A stretch of DNA of 17,040 bases. Source: Sphingomicrobium sp. (GTDB lineage Bacteria > Pseudomonadota > Alphaproteobacteria > Sphingomonadales > Sphingomonadaceae). Of this stretch, positions 13,265 to 17,040 are shown in pieces. How positions within the stretch are numbered: the first letter of the stretch is position 1; the number at the start of each line of letters is the position of its first letter. The stretch spans positions 1 through 17,040 of the forward strand of contig JASLBJ010000040.1 of the NCBI GenBank assembly GCA_030146725.1, given 5' to 3'. The translations under genes and the position numbers were made by a program. The notes below the pieces were generated by a model. That model saw only the letters and a list, made by a program, of their open reading frames with translations, was not told where the DNA came from and did not search any database.

Positions 13265-14298
13265 TGGTCGCCCGCGCGCTGCGCCTGACGATCGACGGAA
13301 CGGCGCTGGCCGCCAACTGGCGCTGGCTTGCCGACCGCGCCGGCACCGCCTGCGGCGCGGCGATCAAGGCGAACGGCTACGGGCTCGGCGCGACCGATGC
13401 ATTGCGCGTGCTGGGGGAGGCGGGCTGCCGCGATTTCTTCGTCTCGACCTGGTCCGAGGCGGCCGAACTCGGGCAACTTCCGGAAGGCGCGAGCCTCGCC
13501 GTGCTCCACGGGGTCGGTACCGACGATCTCGAAACGGCACTGGCCTCGCCCGCGCGGCCGGTCCTCAACAGCGTCGCCCAGGTTGCCCGCTGGAAAGCCG
13601 CAGCACCGGGCCGTCCCTGCGACGTGATGGTCGACACCGGCATGAACCGTCTCGGCCTCAGGACCGACGAGATCGCCGCGCTCGACGGCCACGCGATCGA
13701 CACGCTGATGAGCCATCTCGCCTGCGCCGACGAGGATCACCCGCTCACCGCAGTCCAGCTGCAGCGCTTCCGCGAGGTCGCCGCAGCGATCCCGGCCAGA
13801 CGCTACAGCCTCGCCAACTCGGCCGGCATCTGCCTCGGCCCCGATTACGCGTTCGACCTCGTACGCCCCGGCCTCGCCCTCTATGGCGGAGTGCCCCGAG
13901 CAGAGGCGGCAGCGCACATCCGCCAGGTTGCGCGACTCGAGGCAAGGGTGCTGCAGCGCCGCACCATCCGCGCCGGTGAGAGCTGCGGCTACGGCGCGAC
14001 CTTCGTTGCGATCGCCGACACCGAAGCGGGAATCGTCAACCTCGGCTATGCCGACGGATATCTGCGTGGCTTTTCCTCACGCGGCGCGGCGTTCTCGGGC
14101 GAGTTTGCGCTGCCGGTCATCGGACGCGTGTCGATGGATCTGATCGCGCTTGGCTGCGACGCCGCGCCGCACCTCGAGGAGGGCGACTGGGTCGAGCTCG
14201 ACTATGACCTGCCGACCGCGGCCGAAGCCTCGGGCCTGTCGCAATATGAACTGCTTACCGGGCTGGGTCAGCGGTTCGAGCGCCGCTGGCTGGGCTGA
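13264..14298 (+). CDS. alr: Alanine racemase
   Basis: Alr interconverts L- and D-alanine with PLP, supplying D-Ala for peptidoglycan. In this 344-residue protein the PLP lysine is Lys35 in AAIKANGYGLG, and the second catalytic residue is Tyr243 in SCGYGATF. Other family marks are VDTGMNRLG, SLANSAGIC, FDLVRPGLALYGG, NLGYADGYLRG and VIGRVSMDL. It is a little shorter than typical Alr (about 360). The start overlaps the csaA stop by one base. It is the last gene of the operon, and its stop abuts the stop of the convergent TPR-like gene through a shared TGATCA. Because the last gene is Alr, the transcript joins amino-sugar and D-alanine precursor supply. Confidence 0.94.
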   Translation: MVARALRLTIDGTALAANWRWLADRAGTACGAAIKANGYGLGATDALRVLGEAGCRDFFVSTWSEAAELGQLPEGASLAVLHGVGTDDLETALASPARPVLNSVAQVARWKAAAPGRPCDVMVDTGMNRLGLRTDEIAALDGHAIDTLMSHLACADEDHPLTAVQLQRFREVAAAIPARRYSLANSAGICLGPDYAFDLVRPGLALYGGVPRAEAAAHIRQVARLEARVLQRRTIRAGESCGYGATFVAIADTEAGIVNLGYADGYLRGFSSRGAAFSGEFALPVIGRVSMDLIALGCDAAPHLEEGDWVELDYDLPTAAEASGLSQYELLTGLGQRFERRWLG

Positions 14299-14670
14299 TC
14301 AGCGGCGGAAGTAGCCGGCGCGGAGCAGCTGGAGCGCGCGCTCGGCGACTTCGCCCGAGCTGACGGTGCGGCCATTGCCAAGCACCAGCTCGACCTCCTC
14401 GGCCCGCTGAGCCCGAAGGAACATCCGCTCGGCCTGCTCGGTCCGCCCGGTGCGCGCATAGACCTGGCCGATGTTGATCAGGCGCGCCGGATCGTAGCGC
14501 GCAACCGCGCCGCTCTTGAGCTGAAGCTCGGCAGTCCGGAGATCGTCGGCTGAGAGCGCTTCGAACCCGAGCGAGCCGCGCGGATAGCCAAGCTCGGCCT
14601 GCTGCGCGGCAACCGGCGCGGCAAGCGCCGCCAGTCCAAGTGCAAGTCCTGCGAGAACATGTGCTTTCAT
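14299..14670 (-). CDS. Secreted TPR-like hypothetical protein
   Basis: A 123-residue exported protein. The N-terminus is a classical signal peptide (MKAHVL, a Leu/Ala-rich core, then PVAAQQ near residue 22), so the mature protein should be periplasmic. DPARLINIGQVYARTGRTEQAERMFLRAQ is a good single tetratricopeptide-like helical pair, and another weaker helix precedes it. TPR modules mediate protein contacts; one and a half repeats would need a partner or oligomer. The ATG at 14670 is preferred over an upstream start at 14724 because GGAGG precedes it by eight bases and the signal peptide begins there. The gene is monocistronic, pointing away from nth's end and converging on alr. Function unknown. 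Confidence 0.75.
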   Translation of the reverse strand: MKAHVLAGLALGLAALAAPVAAQQAELGYPRGSLGFEALSADDLRTAELQLKSGAVARYDPARLINIGQVYARTGRTEQAERMFLRAQRAEEVELVLGNGRTVSSGEVAERALQLLRAGYFRR

Positions 14671-14706
14671 GGCTTCGACCTCCGTTACGACCCGGAGTGT
14701 AACAGC

Positions 14707-14744
14707 GTTGAAGTTCAACTGCAACTAAACTGTCAACGAACAGT
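14707..14744 (-). promoter_or_regulatory. Candidate promoter/operator of the TPR-like gene
   Basis: On the minus strand TTGACA (14736-14731), a consensus -35 element, is followed by a perfect dyad (GTTGAA-G-TTCAAC on the plus strand, 14707-14719). A second inverted repeat, ACTGT and ACAGT, brackets the -35 region (14729-14744). I see no good -10 at 16-18 bases, so promoter assignment is tentative; the dyad could bind a repressor or activator. Confidence 0.35.
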
Positions 14745-14754
14745 CATATCTCCG

Positions 14755-15408
14755 TCATGTAGGCTGCAGCGGGGAAGGCGGCGTCTTCGGCCGATAGCGA
14801 CACAGGTCGATAACCGGGCACTTCCAGCACAGGGGAAGCCGTGCCTTGCACGTGTAGCGGCCGTGCAGGATCAGCCACTGATGCGCATCGCGCCGGAACG
14901 GCTGCGGTGTGACCTTGTCCAGCACCAATTCGACGTCGAGCGGGGTCTTGCCCGGCGCGAGTCCGGTGCGATTGCCGACCCGGAGAATGTGCGTGTCGAC
15001 CGCGAACGTCTCCTGTCCGAACGCGGTGTTGAGCACGACATTGGCGGTCTTGCGGCCGACTCCAGGCAGCGCCTCCAGCGCCTCACGGGTACGCGGCACC
15101 TCGCTGCCATGATCGCGCACCAGCGCCTCGCTCAGCGCCACGACGTTCTTCGCCTTGGTGTTGAACAGGCCAATGGTGCGGATCGCGTCGCGCACTTCGT
15201 CTTCGCCGAGCGCAATCATCTGCTCGGGGGTCTGGACGCGCGCGAACAGCGGTCGCGTGGCGAGATTGACGCTGACATCGGTGGCCTGCGCCGACAGCAC
15301 CACGGCGACGAGCAGGGTGTAGGGATTGCTGTATTCGAGCTCGGTGACCGGCGCCGGATTGGCCTCGGCCAGCCGCCGGTAGAACTCAAAAACCTGCGCC
15401 GGCTTCAC
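14755..15408 (-). CDS. nth: Endonuclease III (DNA glycosylase/AP lyase)
   Basis: Nth removes oxidised pyrimidines and cuts abasic sites in base-excision repair. The 217-residue protein has the helix-hairpin-helix LPGVGRKTANVV with catalytic Lys120, the Asp138 in VDTHILRVGNR, and the four-cysteine [4Fe-4S] site at C187, C194, C197 and C203 (C-x6-C-x2-C-x5-C), all at the same numbering as the Escherichia coli enzyme. The start is the GTG at 15408, which overlaps the TGA of dapB as GTGA; the frame stays open further upstream but that part is the antisense of dapB. It is the last gene of the DUF4440-DUF72-dapB-nth operon. Confidence 0.96.
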   Translation of the reverse strand: MKPAQVFEFYRRLAEANPAPVTELEYSNPYTLLVAVVLSAQATDVSVNLATRPLFARVQTPEQMIALGEDEVRDAIRTIGLFNTKAKNVVALSEALVRDHGSEVPRTREALEALPGVGRKTANVVLNTAFGQETFAVDTHILRVGNRTGLAPGKTPLDVELVLDKVTPQPFRRDAHQWLILHGRYTCKARLPLCWKCPVIDLCRYRPKTPPSPLQPT

Positions 15409-16142
15409 GGCTCGCCGATAACGTCGCGCATCGAGTAACTCCCCGCCGGCCGCCCGACCAGGAACCGCGCGGCGGCCAGCGCGCCGCGAGCGAAGATCGC
15501 CCGGCTCTCGGCGCGGTGCGACAGGACCAGCCGCTCCTCTGGACCAAGGAACATGACGTCGTGATCGCCTGCGACCGTTCCCCCGCGAAGCGCGGCAAAG
15601 CCGATTGACCCCGGCTTGCGGGTCAAGCCGGTGCCCTGTCGGCCGCGAGTCGCATCGAGCGCCACCCCGCGGCCGGCCGCGGCCGCCTCGCCCAGCGACA
15701 GCGCCGTCCCCGATGGCGCATCGGCCTTCATCCGGTGATGCGTTTCGGCAATCTCGATGTCCCACTCCGGGCCGAGCATCGCCGCGGCCTGCTCGACCAC
15801 CGCGGCAAGCACGGCGACTCCAAGCGACGTGTTCGATGCCTTGAGCACCGCGATCTGCTCGGCCGCCGAAGCAATCCTGCGGCTCGCGAAATCGTCGAGT
15901 CCGGTCGTCCCGATGAGGATCGGGATCCCCGCGCCGATCGCCCGGTCGAGGCTCGACTGCAGCGCCGAAGGCGCCGAAAAATCGATCAGTACGTCGCCAT
16001 GGTCAGGATCGAGCGCGAAGCCCTCATCCTCGGCGACCGCTGCAGCGATCGCCAGTCCCATCCGCCCGCGCGGCGCGAACAGGGCGATCCGGATCGGCTG
16101 ATCGTCGGTTCGCATCGGTTCGCTCTCTGGTGTCGGGCTCAT
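15405..16142 (-). CDS. dapB: 4-hydroxy-tetrahydrodipicolinate reductase
   Basis: DapB reduces the dipicolinate intermediate in the lysine/diaminopimelate pathway. Recognised by DVLIDFSAP, GIPILIGTTGLDD, NTSLGVAVL, and the catalytic ETHHRMKADAPSGTAL (His135, His136, Lys139). The C-terminus has SIGFAALRGGTVAGDHDVMF and the end MRDVIGEP. At 245 residues it is shorter than the Escherichia coli protein (273): only about 22 residues separate GRMG from DVLIDF, and the usual GAxGRMG nucleotide loop reads FAPRGRMG. The ATG at 16142 overlaps the DUF72 stop as ATGA; an internal ATG at 16115 with AGAGAG upstream would give 236 residues and may be the true start. Product supplies meso-DAP for peptidoglycan. 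Confidence 0.94.
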   Translation of the reverse strand: MSPTPESEPMRTDDQPIRIALFAPRGRMGLAIAAAVAEDEGFALDPDHGDVLIDFSAPSALQSSLDRAIGAGIPILIGTTGLDDFASRRIASAAEQIAVLKASNTSLGVAVLAAVVEQAAAMLGPEWDIEIAETHHRMKADAPSGTALSLGEAAAAGRGVALDATRGRQGTGLTRKPGSIGFAALRGGTVAGDHDVMFLGPEERLVLSHRAESRAIFARGALAAARFLVGRPAGSYSMRDVIGEP

Positions 16143-16891
16143 TCCTGCGCAATGCCCAGCCGCCGCGACAATGCAAGCGCCGCGGCCGGAGCGCGAACCT
16201 TCGCGCCATTGATCATGAAGACATAGACATCGCGCCCGTCAGCCTGCCAGGCGCCCGCGCGCGCAGCAAAACCGTCGAGCGCCGCCTCGTCGTAGCCGGT
16301 CTCGACCTCCTCGCGCATCCGCTGCAGCCGCGCGTAGGCAAAGCTTGCGGTATCGGCGTCGATGCACGGGAACTCGTCGTCATCGCCGAACACCACCGCG
16401 ACGTCATGCGCCCGGCACAGGTCGAAAAAGGCCTCATCCGCGAAGCTCTCGTGCCGCGGCTCGATCACGTGGCGGAGCGGCAGCCCGTCGAGCTCGCGCG
16501 GAAGCAGGTCGAAAAAGGCGGCGATATCGTCGGACTCGAACCTCCGCCGCGCCGCAAGCATCCACAGGATCGGCCCGAGCTTGGGTCCAAGCGCCGACAG
16601 GCCTTGCGAAAGGAAATTGCCGATACCCTCGCCGGCATCCGCCATCCGCGGCCGGGTGACGCAGAACCGCGAAGCCTTGACCGCGAACTGGAAGCCATCC
16701 GGCACCGCCGCCGCCCACGCAGCCCAGCTTGCCGGGCTCTGCCGGCCATAGAAGGTCGCGTTGATTTCGAGTCCCCCGAACTGCCGCGCCGCAAATGCAA
16801 GCTCGCGCGACTGCGCCAGCCCCGGCGGATAGTAGACCCCGCGCCATGGCGGTAACGTCCAGCCGCCGATCCCGACACGGATCGTGTTCAC
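16139..16891 (-). CDS. DUF72 (YecE-like) family protein
   Basis: A 250-residue TIM-barrel-like protein of the DUF72/YecE family. Characteristic motifs are VGIGGWTLPPWRGVYYPPGL at the N-terminus, LEINATFYGRQSPASWAAW, FAVKASRFCVT, LGPILWML, HVIEPRHESF, and a C-terminal DVYVFMINGAKVRAPAAAL. The family's biochemical role is not established to my knowledge; it belongs to an ancient, widely distributed family. The start is a GTG at 16891, six bases after the stop of the DUF4440 gene, and the end overlaps dapB as ATGA, so it is a middle gene of the minus-strand operon. Confidence 0.88.
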   Translation of the reverse strand: MNTIRVGIGGWTLPPWRGVYYPPGLAQSRELAFAARQFGGLEINATFYGRQSPASWAAWAAAVPDGFQFAVKASRFCVTRPRMADAGEGIGNFLSQGLSALGPKLGPILWMLAARRRFESDDIAAFFDLLPRELDGLPLRHVIEPRHESFADEAFFDLCRAHDVAVVFGDDDEFPCIDADTASFAYARLQRMREEVETGYDEAALDGFAARAGAWQADGRDVYVFMINGAKVRAPAAALALSRRLGIAQE

Positions 16892-16897
16892 GGCGCG

Positions 16898-17040
16898 TCA
16901 GGGCTGCGGCGGCCGGGCCGAGTCCTGCGACGCGACGACCTGCCAGCGCCCGTCGCGGAACATCCACACATCGGTCCAGATCAGCCGCGCATCGGGTCCG
17001 CCGTTGCGGCGGGTCAGGCTCTCGGCGCCTTGCGCGATCA
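16898..17040 (-). CDS. DUF4440/SnoaL-like (NTF2-fold) protein, C-terminal part
   Basis: The right edge of the window cuts this gene. The visible 46 C-terminal residues, reading through RLIWTDVWMFRDGRWQVVASQDS to the stop at 16898-16900, match the last strands of the NTF2-like fold of DUF4440 proteins, which contain a conserved W/R-rich W-x-V-V-A-S-Q strand. Such proteins are small and usually of unknown or varied function. It appears to be the first visible gene of the operon that leads to DUF72, dapB and nth. Family assignment rests on a short stretch, so it is tentative. Confidence 0.6.
   Translation of the reverse strand, partial: IAQGAESLTRRNGGPDARLIWTDVWMFRDGRWQVVASQDSARPPQP

Noticed and set aside
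1..17040. CRISPR arrays, tRNA/rRNA genes, insertion sequences or prophage genes
   Set aside because: I saw no spaced repeats, tRNA-like cloverleaf sequence, transposase motifs or terminal inverted repeats.

Overview
The window looks like a chromosomal segment of a high-GC alphaproteobacterium, most likely a sphingomonad (Sphingomonadaceae or Erythrobacteraceae). The best taxonomic clue is a short LOV-HTH photoreceptor regulator that closely resembles EL222 of Erythrobacter litoralis. A TonB-ExbB-ExbD-ExbD cluster and alphaproteobacterial-type housekeeping genes fit the same group. Coding density is very high and many genes overlap by a few bases. I see no tRNA, rRNA, CRISPR array, insertion sequence or prophage. 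No gene-free stretch exceeds 300 bases; the longest, about 200 bases, lies upstream of tonB.

Layout. (1) 1-770: a small secreted or outer-membrane-like hypothetical protein, then two tiny genes back to back (45 and 36 residues). (2) 768-1868, minus: a GH1-like glycosidase, divergent from a plus-strand pair at 2000-3028 that encodes a GFA/CENP-V zinc protein and the EL222-like blue-light regulator. (3) 3095-5444, minus: a tightly coupled operon DUF1285 gene - CoA-pyrophosphatase-type Nudix gene - CCA-adding enzyme/poly(A) polymerase gene. (4) 5524-6686, plus: a FolM/PTR1-like pteridine reductase followed by folB, divergent from operon 3. (5) 6886-9544, plus: tonB-exbB-exbD-exbD, which energises outer-membrane uptake, closed by a clear intrinsic terminator at 9570-9598. 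(6) 9656-14298, plus: glmU-glmS-csaA-alr. GlmS and GlmU make UDP-GlcNAc and Alr makes D-alanine, so this is largely a cell-envelope precursor operon with a tRNA-binding-domain protein inserted. (7) 14299-17040, minus: a secreted TPR-like protein gene and, upstream of it, an operon reading DUF4440 gene (cut by the window edge) - DUF72 gene - dapB - nth.

Most of the window is conserved core genome. The items most worth a second look are the LOV-HTH regulator and its GFA partner; the exbB-exbD1 spacer, which holds a long hairpin, a 15-base tandem repeat and a possible small ORF ending on exbD1; the duplicated acidic/proline modules of TonB; the short DapB with an unusual nucleotide-binding loop; and the two tandem mini-genes near the left edge. 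I found no convincing evidence of an entirely new system.
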